Part shown: piece after piece, positions 10,043 to 19,563 of the stretch
Numbering within the stretch: the first letter of the stretch is position 1
How the letters are laid out: each line of letters opens with the position of its first letter
From: Lingula anatina
Taxonomy: Eukaryota > Brachiopoda > Lingulata > Lingulida > Lingulidae
Direction: 5' to 3'
DNA: 29,441 bases
Assembly (NCBI RefSeq): GCF_001039355.2
Contig: NW_019775510.1
Coordinates: 226,348 to 255,788, forward strand
Program-made: the position numbers and the translations under genes
Notes under the pieces: model-generated
Told to the model about the DNA's origin: nothing
The model's input: only the letters and a program-made list of their open reading frames with translations
Database searches by the model: none

Positions 10043-10259
10043 GGTAGGAATTGAGACTAAAAAGAGCTGCATGGAAAAATGCACTTTGCTTTTTACTAAC
10101 TAAAGGTAACAAAAGTGTTGTGATAGACAGGTGCCAATCAAACTCATACGGTTTAATTTATTTTTACGGAAGCTGTCAAAAGCACACGACTTTGATTGAC
10201 GGTTTTATAAACAAACGTCAATCACAATCATTACGCAGTTGATAACCATAGTCATCGAA
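10043..10259. other. AT-rich stretch with a hairpin
   Basis: A perfect 8-bp stem (GATTGACG at 10194-10201, CGTCAATC at 10216-10223) encloses a 14-base loop. The 63-codon plus frame at 10051-10242 ends within it. It is not recognised. Confidence 0.3.
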
Positions 10260-11250
10260 CAGCTTCCTACAGTACCTGCGTTACGTGGCACGCACTTTCC
10301 GCTTATGAAGAGAATGCAACGCACAGCGAAAGTAGTACCCTTTTGCGTTACTTCTTGCCTCACACGCTTATGATGACGTACTGACGGCGTACGTCAGTTT
10401 TGCTCCTGTTCTCCCCGCCTTTCTTCTTCCTCCTCCCTTCTTTTCTGCTCTCTAAGCTTCTTTCTCTTGAAATTTTGGAGGAATACTAGAAGCTAAATTG
10501 AGCAAAATTTGAATTTTTTGAAAATTGTTGTACACGTTGCTCAATCGACGTTCATTGTCAAGACATGAGCGTGCGTCGTTAGCACGCCTTTTATACTCCC
10601 GGCTTGGGGGTGACAAACGTGCGACGCATTCTCGGCTGCTTTCGACTTTGTTCGTTACCTGGATGGGCGTGTGCATACTCAACACGCAAAAAAAGGGCAC
10701 CTTCATTGCTTGCGACGTGCATCTTGGACCACGCACGACTTACTTGCGAACTGATGGGAGCAAGTTACGCTGGCGGCCTTGCTGTTCGCAGGTTATTCGT
10801 GGAATCTTTTGGACATGTCCAGTTTCCCCCGTACGTGCTTACAGGCTGTCTGCGAACTCAAAATTTCGTAAAGCCTAGGTCCCAATCGAACGCTACGTGT
10901 GGTCTACGGCCGAAAAAAATGGGGAAAACGTGGGAGTTCGTGCGTGAGCAGCACGTCCATCGTGCGACTTTTGGAGGACGCAAACAGCACGCAGAAACTT
11001 TACGACGTGATGAACACTTTGCAATCACCAATTACTTGATTCCTTCCCTGCGATCTAGCTACGTCCTAGCCGGACGCAAGGAACCTAAAAAACCGTGCGT
11101 CCAAAACGTAGTTGGGACCTAGGCTTAAGAAAGACTTGCGTGGGACGTGAGATTCTGCGCATAATTTGGACACAAACAGCCCGTAAGAGCCCGTGCGGGC
11201 CGGTTGTGACCGAAGCGTAAGATCGGGCCCCACCGCGTCCCTTGCAGCGT
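10260..11250. other. CpG-rich block with recurrent ACGTGCG-like words
   Basis: This kilobase is conspicuously richer in CG dinucleotides than its flanks. Words such as CGTGCG, ACGTGC and CGCACG recur on both strands, and GCCCGTGCGGGC (about 11189-11200) is a perfect palindrome. Three overlapping long frames are all open: plus 10525-10878, plus 10604-11122 and minus 10452-10736. This fits a stop-poor composition rather than one gene, and none shows a domain. Possible readings are a CpG-island promoter, or an old transposable element of a CpG-rich family; TACGGGC-type words recur at 14.5 kb. I found no inverted ends. Confidence 0.5.
10587..10595 (-). promoter_or_regulatory. TATA-box-like site (minus strand)
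   Basis: The minus strand reads TATAAAAGG, a close TATA-box match, inside the CpG-rich block. Transcription would start about 30 bases further left, near 10560. No gene on that side is supported, so this is only a motif call. Confidence 0.2.
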
Positions 11251-11320
11251 TATCATGACAGCAGCTACTTTTCAGAATTCTCTGTTCTCAACAATTTCTT
11301 TGAAAAAAATTTACAGATTT

Positions 11321-11864
11321 TGTAAAAGGAGGAAGAACGATCATATTTCCAAGGGGATAATGTGTGCAAATAACAGGAACAAACTGGACTGTTACAGATG
11401 TAGTCTTGAAAGACTGCCCCTTGTGACAGGAAAAACAAAGAATGAAGCCATGTACAGATGTAGGTGTAAACAATTAAGAACACTTTTCAAGAATTAATTT
11501 TGTCAGTATTGAATACCATATATGTACAAAGGAATATGGAAACACCCCCCCCCCCCATCCCCGTTCCGAAACAATAGGGAGAAAAACATAGGGTGGTGAA
11601 GCTGGGTGTCATCTTCAAGACAACATTAACTGAAGAAATTCCGGGATGAATGCATAGTGAAACTTCTTTAACATTTTTTAAAAGGTTTTCGAAAAAGAGG
11701 AAGAAAGATTATAATACCTAAGGGGAAATGCATTCAAATAACAGGAACAAACTAGACCGTTAAAGCTGTATTCTTGAAAGACTCTCTTGTGACAGGAAAA
11801 AGAATCAAGTCATGTAGGTGAAAGTAATGAAGAACAATTTTCAATAATTAATTTTAGCAGTGCT
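11321..11864. repeat. Two diverged direct copies of a ~180-bp sequence
   Basis: Bases about 11321-11511 and 11690-11864 align throughout with small indels. Shared words include CAAATAACAGGAACAAACT, TCTTGAAAGACT and CTTGTGACAGGAAAAA. The offset is about 368 bases. The 180 bases between contain a C12 tract (about 11545-11556) and unrelated sequence. The open frames over copy 1 are interrupted in copy 2, which argues against coding constraint. Confidence 0.8.
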
Positions 11865-12225
11865 TACTCAGTTTGAAAAAAATTATACTTCATAAAGTAT
11901 ATCTTTATTTACTGTCATATTTATATATGTCGATAATTTTAATGTATGCACCAGTGATAAGAAAAAAAAAACAAAAAAAACAGGCAACTTTGTTGGATAG
12001 AAATTGCTTAAGGGTCGAGCGATGTGAGGAAGGCATGCAACTTCCCACGCACAGCAAATAACACGGTACGGAAAAAATAACAAATAAGATAAAATAATGG
12101 GTAAAAACTGAGCTTTAGAAATGGGAATTTTCATAATTTGGCCTAAAGGGATGGATTAAGACGACCAAAACCTCAGATAAGTTTTTTTTGTCTCTGCGTC
12201 TGCTTGTCCCTATCACAATTGGAGG
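11865..12225. other. Unassigned AT-rich stretch
   Basis: Contains A-rich runs near 11969-11988 and a T-run at about 12182-12189 just before the next foldback element. A 62-codon plus and an 83-codon minus frame overlap here; neither is recognisable. Confidence 0.35.
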
Positions 12226-12348
12226 GCCCCGTAACTATAAAGCATCGCGTATTGGCTACAATGTATTATATGGGGCGAGTATGGGCGAGTTATGGAATCG
12301 AGACGCTTGCGCTCGGTCGCAATGCGCGATGCTTTCGAGTTACGGGGC
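12226..12348. mobile_element. 123-bp foldback element (MITE-like)
   Basis: GCCCCGTAACT..AAAGCATC at 12226-12246 continues to about 12254. Its complement lies at about 12320-12348, with roughly 26 of 29 positions pairing. The centre contains GGGGCGAGTATGGGCGAG, a short internal direct repeat. GC content and CpG density are much higher than in the flanking AT-rich DNA. Translations from opposite strands both show the words NSKASRI/NYKASRI, which is simply the inverted repeat read twice. No clear target-site duplication was found. The whole unit could fold into a long hairpin. Confidence 0.6.
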
Positions 12349-13242
12349 TCAGGCATTAAGATTGGGGTGTTACTGAAAAAAAAAACCTTGTCGCGCAAAG
12401 CTAATTAAACGAGTCTCGTGCACATGCTAGCTATTCCATTAAAATTAATTTGCAAGTCTAATGATCATTTTGCGATCTGTTCAGCCTATGATAAGGAAAA
12501 ACATGTATATCCACATCTGCTGGTTGTTTTTTCGTCCCAGTAAGATTTTAGCCCAGTAGGGATACTCAAGCTCTCATACAGTGACCGAATGCTAACAGAA
12601 AAGATGAAATATTAGTCTAAACGCGGTCCTTTATATGTATAAAGAATAAAGAATATTCCAATTTTAGCCAAAAAGTGACTTATTAATAAACAAAAACATA
12701 AAATGAGTAATAATAAATAAATAGGAAAAATAATATAATACATATACATGTATAGCCTTCAATTTCTTTCGCATTAGCTTGTGAAATGGACATTCTCAAA
12801 TTATTTCCCCAAATTGTTCCCCAGGGCCTACTTGGCCCAAAACTATATAGGGGAAGTGTGCCAAGTGCCAAAGTTGGACGACATACTGTGCTTCTACTTC
12901 TTTATGGGCTGCATTGGTTGATTGACTTTAAAACTATAGTTAAATTGGTATACTGATTTGAAGTCGGATTAAGCGTTTACTAACGCTACAGTACTTGCAG
13001 ATATTTTAGCTCTAACACCCATTTTAACCACAAAACGTTCAAATTAACCAGCACTACCCGAGGGGATAAATGTAAGTGCTAAAAAATTGTTAAATAATTG
13101 TCGCTGTTATGGCAATAAATTGATAACCGTGTGGCTTTTTTTTTGTATTCAGTACAAAAAGTTTCGAGTATTTAAAAATTTTTTTATGATACTCCGGAGA
13201 AATTAGATGAAAATTATCATATCAGCGCCCTCTATCATTTAT
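12349..13242. other. Unassigned AT-rich stretch
   Basis: An A-run follows the foldback element, and a T9 run lies near 13136-13144. No repeats or domains are recognised, and the 62-codon minus frame at 12683-12871 has none. Confidence 0.35.
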
Positions 13243-13316
13243 CGCTGTCTTCACTAGCACAATATGATGAAATTCATGGACACCGTCACAATCATGTTGA
13301 AATAGACTCTGAGGTC
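13243..13316. repeat. Dispersed repeat, copy 1
   Basis: Shares CTGTCTTCACTA.CACAAT, then a TGGA..CCGTCACAATCATG word and a following GA.TCTGAG-like run, with 15361-15432. Both are in the same orientation. The family is not recognised. Confidence 0.6.
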
Positions 13317-14500
13317 AAATACTGTAGCATTAACCCTTTGTAACTCAATTTCCTCTATTCTCCCGGTCCATTACATACCTGTCAACACTGACAATTGACA
13401 GAGAGGGAGATTTCCGCGCACGACCTACGCGCCCCCCCCCCCCAGCCCCCTCACACACAAACACAGGTAAAAGCTACTTTCATGCTTTGGAAAGAAACGC
13501 CCCGGTTATAAATTATCAGTTTGCTATAATAATATACTTTGACTATACAAAATGACAAATGAAAAATCAAATCGGCAATTAAGAAATTTATCATATTCCA
13601 ATTCATGTCTTTCAATGCTTCAAGAATTTTACTGGCTGTTTTACAACTTAGTCATACTAACAGCCTGTTTAAATCAATAATTAAAACAAGTCAAGTCAAT
13701 TTTTTCGCTCCGATATTTCAGTCTCCATTGTGTGGCTTGTTGCACACCTCAGGTAGAGGTGACACTAGCCTAACTTCTTATGTTACTGGAACATTTTTGA
13801 AATAGTGTTCAGATTTCTTTGTGAAGTCCCAAATATGTCACTTCGTAACAAATTCATTTTTAATTAAAAAATAAGATAAAATTATCTGTCTGTCCTTCAA
13901 ACCGTACTATTTAAGTCCATTGCCTATGTGGAAAGTTCGGCAATTCGGCTCATTCATTAGCACTTCTGTTTTATGTTTTCTGATGTATATTCTGGATTGT
14001 CGCGCAAATAAGCCCCAGTGCATAAATGAAAATGTGCAATATTTCGTGCAAGTCGGCAAACATACTTGATGTGAAAATTAATCGCTGACAGTTTGTGTAG
14101 TTCAAACATAGCAAAGTTTGACTCCACATAAATTCTGTAGGCACTTTAGGTTCCATTTTTAAGGTATTTTAATTTTAGTTCCTTTCGTAGCGTTGACGCT
14201 TTGCCAGTTAATTTTCCATTGCTGCGATTTTAGAAATAGACGCCATCTCTTAAGTTCAACTTTATGAAGTACTATAGTTGACCCATACGGTAGTTATATA
14301 GATTAAAAAGATTAAAGAGACAAAAGTTGTAAAAGTTTGTATAACCTGGTGTGTTAGAGTTAAAGGACACTACACTGTAGTAAACACCCCAACGCTCTCA
14401 AAACTCAATTTTCCCGACTCTCCCAAACCCATACTCATTTTTCACAAACGCCGTACAGTGGAATCGAAATCAATTTGCCGTATTCTTTGCACTGTAAAAG
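13317..14500. other. Unassigned stretch
   Basis: Contains a C12 tract (about 13432-13443) and otherwise unique AT-rich DNA. Two 61-66 codon frames (13605-13805 plus, 13971-14156 minus) show no recognisable domain. Confidence 0.35.
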
Positions 14501-14650
14501 TGTCTATGGACTAGCATGCTTACGTTCGGTACGGGCGCCGTACCATTTCTCCCACATGACCTTGAAGTAAAGTAACGGATGCCCCACGAGTAGGGGCATA
14601 TGGGCAATACATAGACACCGTACGGGCATCGTATACGACAAATGTACACT
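14501..14650. other. Short CpG-rich patch with TACGGGC words
   Basis: TACGGGC occurs at about 14539 and 14612, with GCCGTACC, CGTATACGAC and CACCGTACGGGC nearby. The composition resembles the 10.26-11.25 kb block and differs from the flanks, so it may be a fragment of the same repeat class. No alignable copy was found. Confidence 0.35.
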
Positions 14651-14775
14651 AGGATTAGATATCTGGTAAATTTTTAATATATTTGGTCGGGAATTATGCG
14701 TACAGTTTTTGAAATGTTTGCGGGCGCACCTGAGAGAAATTTCGGTCTCATAATTTCATTATTATCAAAAACTGT

Positions 14776-14776
14776 T

Positions 14777-14810
<34 letters not shown>

Positions 14811-14876
14811 GTGGGGGGGGGGGGGGGGGGGGTGGGGGGGGGTGGGGGGGGGGGGGGGGTGGGGGGGGGGAGGGGG
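14776..14876. repeat. (TG)n microsatellite merging into a long G-tract
   Basis: TG/CG dinucleotides from about 14777 to 14811 pass into about 65 bases of nearly pure G, interrupted only by single T. This is strongly G-quadruplex-prone and difficult to sequence, so its length is unreliable. The open frames crossing it on both strands (poly-Gly, poly-Pro and Cys-Val runs) are artefacts of the repeat. Confidence 0.95.
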
Positions 14877-15360
14877 TCAGTCCTTTATAAGGGTAATGAA
14901 ACGAGATCCGCTCATAGCTCAATCGATTGGTTTTCTAGAGTGTATTGTCATCAAAGCCACGTGCAGTGCGTACATGTATTGCTTATATACATGTACATCC
15001 TATGTCAGTAATTACATTGCCTTCTATACTACCACTCTAAATACTACTATAACTACCACAGTGGACGACTTCATCCTGTAGGTCTACTACTACATGCACT
15101 GCTACTATTACTTACACCGCCACAAGTATGCTGAGGTGAGTTTCCAGAAATCTTTTAGATGCTGTCCGGGACAACCTGAAAAATATTTGTTCCCCGTGAG
15201 TTAGGTCGACTGTTGAAACGAACTGATCTTTTTGTGTCTCCCTTCCTCCCCTACATCCACCCCCGTTATCCTCCCCCCCCCCACCACATTCCCCTTCAAA
15301 CACTCCAATTATTGCAATACACGTACATGTAACATGCTATCTCCCTCCCCTCCCGTCTGA
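14877..15360. other. Unassigned stretch
   Basis: Contains ACTAC/ACTATT-like degenerate triplet runs (about 15028-15110) and C-rich patches near 15240-15290. No gene seen. Confidence 0.35.
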
Positions 15361-15432
15361 CGTTATGTCTTCACTAACACAATGGGGTGATATTTTTATG
15401 GAATCCGTCACAATCATGGTTGAGACAGCATC
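15361..15432. repeat. Dispersed repeat, copy 2
   Basis: Partner of the copy at 13243-13316, in the same orientation. The word ACCAGGGCCAC lies about 50 bases downstream and also occurs near 3398, which may be a fragment of the same or another dispersed sequence. Confidence 0.6.
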
Positions 15433-16075
15433 AGAATCAGCTGGAGTCTCGCTTGCATTGTTGAAAGGACAGTAGTAACCCTTACCAGGGCCACACAGAG
15501 AATTGTTCATTAAAATGTCACATATATTTTTCTGGCCAATTCTGCACCAGTCTTTGTCTTGTCCAGCGAGAAACTTTGAAAATAAAAATAATAAAACACC
15601 CCCGTCCCCCAGCCGACCCCTGGTGGAGAGTAGAAGGACTGCCTATTGGTCATATTGGCTGCTCTCCTCACCTTCGGCTCCGTGGCAGAATATAGCATAA
15701 TTTATTTGTATGATATGATCTATTAGTGTATTCATTACGGACATGAGCGATGCAAGAATTTTACTTGATTTCCTTGGCTCTGCTGTGATTTAGTTTCGAA
15801 TTTTTAAAAGCATCATGTGATACATGTGACTTGCTAGTTAACGAAATTTTTTGTCTGTGGCAGTTTGGAAAGTTTGTTAACTGGGATGACAGGTGAGAGT
15901 TATCGTTTGGGTCTGGATTGAGGTCGTCTTCTGAAGAGAGGTAGGCCTACTTTTTACTGGGCCGGTCCATTTTTAGAGACAATTCAATGGCTTGGAATGT
16001 ACGTTAGAGAGTCACCTAAACTGTGAATAATGTGTATCAGCGCAATTTTAAGTTTTGTTTCTATGTCTGTTTCAG
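15433..16075. other. Unassigned stretch with a TAGGCCTA site
   Basis: TAGGCCTA occurs at 15942-15949 (see the polymorphic TAGGCCTA insertions near 19 kb). Overlapping frames of 62-65 codons at 15503-15700 on both strands are not gene-like. The segment ends in a pyrimidine-rich acceptor-like sequence. Confidence 0.35.
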
Positions 16076-16255
16076 ATAACGTTTAGTTCACGATCCCAGC
16101 TCTGGGATCATATCCATGGATTCTGCCTTCAACTTGTCCCAAACCACAGACTAATAGGTCTCAGCAGCACACCACGCTGTGTATCTACCAAGGAGATCAC
16201 TGTCGACACACGCGGAACGCTTCATTTGCACATACGCTGTACAAAATTTTATTGA
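16076..16255 (+). CDS. Possible 3' coding exon (weak)
   Basis: A good acceptor (TTTCTATGTCTGTTTCAG) ends at 16075. The sequence is then open for 59 codons to a stop at 16253-16255, while the other two frames hit stops within four codons. The translation begins ITFSSRSQLWDHIHGF and is not recognised. AATAAA near 16508 could serve as a polyadenylation signal. No upstream plus-strand exon was found, so this may be non-coding or chance. Confidence 0.17.
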   Translation: MTFSSRSQLWDHIHGFCLQLVPNHRLIGLSSTPRCVSTKEITVDTRGTLHLHIRCTKFY

Positions 16256-16557
16256 AATTGCTGCCTTAAATGATAGAGTTGATAAGTCAACTTAAATTTC
16301 TTAATCCTTATCTTCCCAAAGAAATTTTATTTGAAAAAAAAAAGCTTCAAATGTTCTTATTCATCCTCGTCTTTAGATGGTCTTAGAGCTCAAAAATTTA
16401 TCCAGGTAATTAACCCCCCGCCCCCCACCCCGGACAATTCCCCCTGTAATGTATATAATAATGAGAATGAAAATGTGATATTGAGAAAAATTGTAAATGC
16501 CTGCTTTTAATAAAATTCTGTCTTCAGGCAGACGTCGTTAAGCAAGAAATGTTTTAA
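16256..16557. other. Unassigned stretch
   Basis: AT-rich with a C-rich tract (about 16413-16432). Nothing else seen. Confidence 0.35.
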
Positions 16558-18252
16558 TGGAACAGATGTATGATATAGATAATTCAAAACCAGAGTATTT
16601 TTTCTGAGAAGGCGGGGGTGTCTTGGGGGAACTGTTCGGGGTGGGGGTTGTCTTGAGGCAATTGTCCTAGAAACATGTAGACAGCCAAGACTGACCCATT
16701 GCCATCATTAAAAAGTCAAGTCCTGATGTGTAGACTGTGTATTGACCCCAACCTGCCCCTCCCCGTGGCCTTCTCCAGGTCCCTGCCCCTCCCCATAGCC
16801 ATCTCCACGTCCCTGTCCCCCCCCCCATCTCCACGTCCCTGTTCGAAATAACTCTGTTTGCTGGGAAAAATGTCCACTCTGGATAAATTTGGTCCATTTG
16901 CACAACATCCTGGAATTCGATACGATTTACGTAGGTACACGCAGAGTTGCTTCAGTTTTTTTTTGTCTCATCACGAATAAAATGTTTTTTTAACCGATAT
17001 GGTTTTAAAAAAAGGTCCTCTTTATATCTTCTGGGCCATAGGCTAGCGGAGGAAAAAGCTTGGTGGAGCGGGAGTAGGCCTACAGTAACTATGCGCAGAA
17101 GGTTGAAGGTTATTTGTACCGCCTGTGGTACACATAAAAAAGCCTACTGGAAGAAAAATAAGACACTTTTTATGGACTGTATAAACGGAAAATACTTTCA
17201 ACTTTATAAAGATCCCCTTTTTCCCCATATTTCTCTGCCCTTCCCAGAACGCGTTTTTTACTGTGTACCCTTTCATTTCTGCATTTAGTATACAACACAC
17301 TATTTATTTTTAATATTCTTTAAATATGTTGTGAATTTGAACAACACACACACACTAAAACTGGGAGATCAAGATAAATTATAATCTGCAAGTTAAGAAT
17401 GACAAACCATGAACTGATAATAAAAACCGGGAGTTAGAACAATATTGACGGAAAAGATGTATTCTTTTCTATTATTTCAAGACAAATTCAGGTTATTCAC
17501 ATGGTGTAAGAAGTTATTTATTAAATGATCTTAAGTTACCATTTAGAATATACTTTTGGACTTACTACAGTAAGGACTGTGTGATTGGTAAAATATTGTA
17601 TGAACAATAGCTTAAATTTAAAGTAAGACCTGCGCTCTAACTTGAAGCCAGTGCAACTGTTTAAAAACATGTAATTTAATTTGTAGGCAATGATACAATT
17701 ACATTTCAAAAATAAGTATTATTGAATAAACATTGTAGTGTCAGAAGCATTTATACTTGAAATGTTCTGAAGCTAAGAAAAGTATGTCAATAACAATTTA
17801 TATTAAAAACAATACCAGCCCGGGACCCACCGCTCTGCCACTAGGTGGTTTTAACCAAGCCGAAAATCATGGATTTCTTGGGTTTATTTTTTATTTATTT
17901 TAGATTTATAGGATGTCAGAAACGATGGAATATCTCGGCATTTAAGGGTATAAGAGTTTCGTTATGTAAATATAGTTAAAAAATAAATTTCAAATCATAT
18001 GAGATGCTCCTGGAGTTGATCTAAATCCTATTTTGTGTATAAAAGGGAGTTTGAAATCGAAAATTTACTAAAGCTATAACGGAAATTTAACTTTATCTCC
18101 AATGTTAGAGAACCACAATATTCTTAGAGAACAGGTCAGAATTTTAAATTACAGCATATTTATTCAGCTTTCTGTCAATGCAGGCATGTAGGAACTTTAC
18201 CTTCATTCAGCATTGGCACAAATCAATTCACAGACGAGTATGCAGAAAAAAA
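16558..18252 (+). repeat. Duplicated segment, version 1 (ends at the N gap)
   Basis: Aligns in the same orientation with 18876-20183 over its whole length, differing by scattered substitutions and indels (I estimate roughly 95% identity outside indels). Version 1 carries 366 bases (about 17149-17514) that version 2 lacks. The breakpoint has only one ambiguous T and no target duplication or inverted ends, so this looks like a deletion in version 2. Homology stops exactly where the N run begins, in a run of seven A. No gene is supported in it. The shared open frame containing GHRLAEEKAWWSGSR is present in both versions only because they are copies. Confidence 0.95.
17838..17848 (+). promoter_or_regulatory. 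CTCF-core-like motif CCACTAGGTGG
   Basis: A match to the core of the CTCF binding consensus, conserved in the second version at 19776-19786. The downstream GC box of the full motif is absent (TTTT follows), so binding is uncertain. Confidence 0.25.
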
Positions 18253-18875
18253 NNNNNNNNNNNNNNNNNNNNNNNNNNNNNNNNNNNNNNNNNNNNNNNN
18301 NNNNNNNNNNNNNNNNNNNNNNNNNNNNNNNNNNNNNNNNNNNNNNNNNNNNNNNNNNNNNNNNNNNNNNNNNNNNNNNNNNNNNNNNNNNNNNNNNNNN
18401 NNNNNNNNNNNNNNNNNNNNNNNNNNNNNNNNNNNNNNNNNNNNNNNNNNNNNNNNNNNNNNNNNNNNNNNNNNNNNNNNNNNNNNNNNNNNNNNNNNNN
18501 NNNNNNNNNNNNNNNNNNNNNNNNNNNNNNNNNNNNNNNNNNNNNNNNNNNNNNNNNNNNNNNNNNNNNNNNNNNNNNNNNNNNNNNNNNNNNNNNNNNN
18601 NNNNNNNNNNNNNNNNNNNNNNNNNNNNNNNNNNNNNNNNNNNNNNNNNNNNNNNNNNNNNNNNNNNNNNNNNNNNNNNNNNNNNNNNNNNNNNNNNNNN
18701 NNNNNNNNNNNNNNNNNNNNNNNNNNNNNNNNNNNNNNNNNNNNNNNNNNNNNNNNNNNNNNNNNNNNNNNNNNNNNNNNNNNNNNNNNNNNNNNNNNNN
18801 NNNNNNNNNNNNNNNNNNNNNNNNNNNNNNNNNNNNNNNNNNNNNNNNNNNNNNNNNNNNNNNNNNNNNNNNNNN
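18253..18875. other. Assembly gap (623 N)
   Basis: An unbroken run of N. The sequence on its left and the sequence on its right are two versions of the same locus, so the true distance may be negative (overlapping contigs) rather than 623. Open frames reported through the gap are meaningless. Confidence 1.
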
Positions 18876-18913
18876 TGGGAGAGATGTATGATATAGATAA
18901 TTCAAAACCAGAG

Positions 18914-18922
18914 TAGGCCCTA
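18914..18922. repeat. TAGGCCCTA insertion relative to the paralogous site
   Basis: Version 1 reads GAGTATTTTTT at 16593-16603. Version 2 reads GAGTA, then GGCCCTA, then TTTTTT. Seven bases are therefore gained (or lost) exactly at a TA. Confidence 0.85.
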
Positions 18923-19304
18923 TTTTTTCTGAGAAGGTGGGGGTGTCTTGGGGGAACTGTTCGGGGTGGGGGTTGTCTTGAGGCAATTGTCCTAGAAACA
19001 TGTAGACGGCCAAGACTGACCCATTGCCATCATTAAAAAGTCAAGTCCTGATGTGTAGAGTGTGTATTGACCCCACCCTGCCCCTCCCCGTGGCCTCCAG
19101 GTCCCTGCCCCTCCTCATAGCCATCTCCACGTCCCTGTTCGAAATAACTCTGCTTCTGTTTGCTGGGAATATGTCCACTCTGGATAAATTTGGTCCATTT
19201 GCACAACAGCCCGGAATTCGATACGATTTACGTAGGTACACGCAGAGTTGCTTCAGTTTTTTTTTTTTTTTTTGTCTCATCACGAATAAAATGTTTTTTA
19301 CCGA

Positions 19305-19312
19305 TAGGCCTA
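19305..19312. repeat. TAGGCCTA insertion relative to the paralogous site
   Basis: Version 1 reads CCGATATGG (TA at 16998-16999). Version 2 reads CCGATAGGCCTATGG: six bases, GGCCTA, gained at the TA. Confidence 0.9.
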
Positions 19313-19555
19313 TGGTTTTAAAAAAAGGTCCTCTTCTGGGCCATAGGCTAGCGGAGGAAAAAGCTTGGTGGAGCGGGAGTAGGCCTACAGTAACTATGCG
19401 CAGAAGGTTGAAGGTTATTTGTACCGCCTGTGGTACACATAAAAAAGCCTACTTATTTATTAAATGATCTTAAGTTACCATTTAGAATATACTTTTGGAC
19501 TTAGTACAGTAAGGACTGGGTAAAATACTGTATGAACAATAGCTTAAATTTAAAG

Positions 19556-19563
19556 TAGGCCTA
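19556..19563. repeat. TAGGCCTA insertion relative to the paralogous site
   Basis: Version 1 reads AAAGTAAGACC (TA at 17624-17625). Version 2 reads AAAGTAGGCCTAAGACC, again GGCCTA at a TA. A fourth TAGGCCTA is shared by both versions (17075-17082 and 19380-19387). Confidence 0.9.

Noticed and set aside
10525-11122. 117- and 172-codon plus frames over the CpG-rich block
   Set aside because: They overlap in different frames with a third open frame on the opposite strand. Stop-poor composition explains all of them, and there is no recognisable motif.
14674-15081. Several long frames across the TG/G tract (poly-Gly, poly-Pro, Cys-Val runs)
   Set aside because: Pure simple-sequence translations.
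17149-17514. 366-base presence/absence between the two locus versions as a transposon insertion
   Set aside because: No inverted ends, tail or target duplication. One ambiguous base at the breakpoint fits a deletion better.
17822-17860. Minus-strand box A-like TGGCAGAGCGG suggesting another tRNA-derived sequence
   Set aside because: No box B at a tRNA-like distance.
18178-19013. Frames of 227-261 codons
   Set aside because: They consist mostly of N.
19024-19467. 147-codon open frame, partly shared with 16947-17288
   Set aside because: The shared part is explained by the duplication. The rest is broken by indels between the two versions, it passes through a T-run, and no domain is recognisable.
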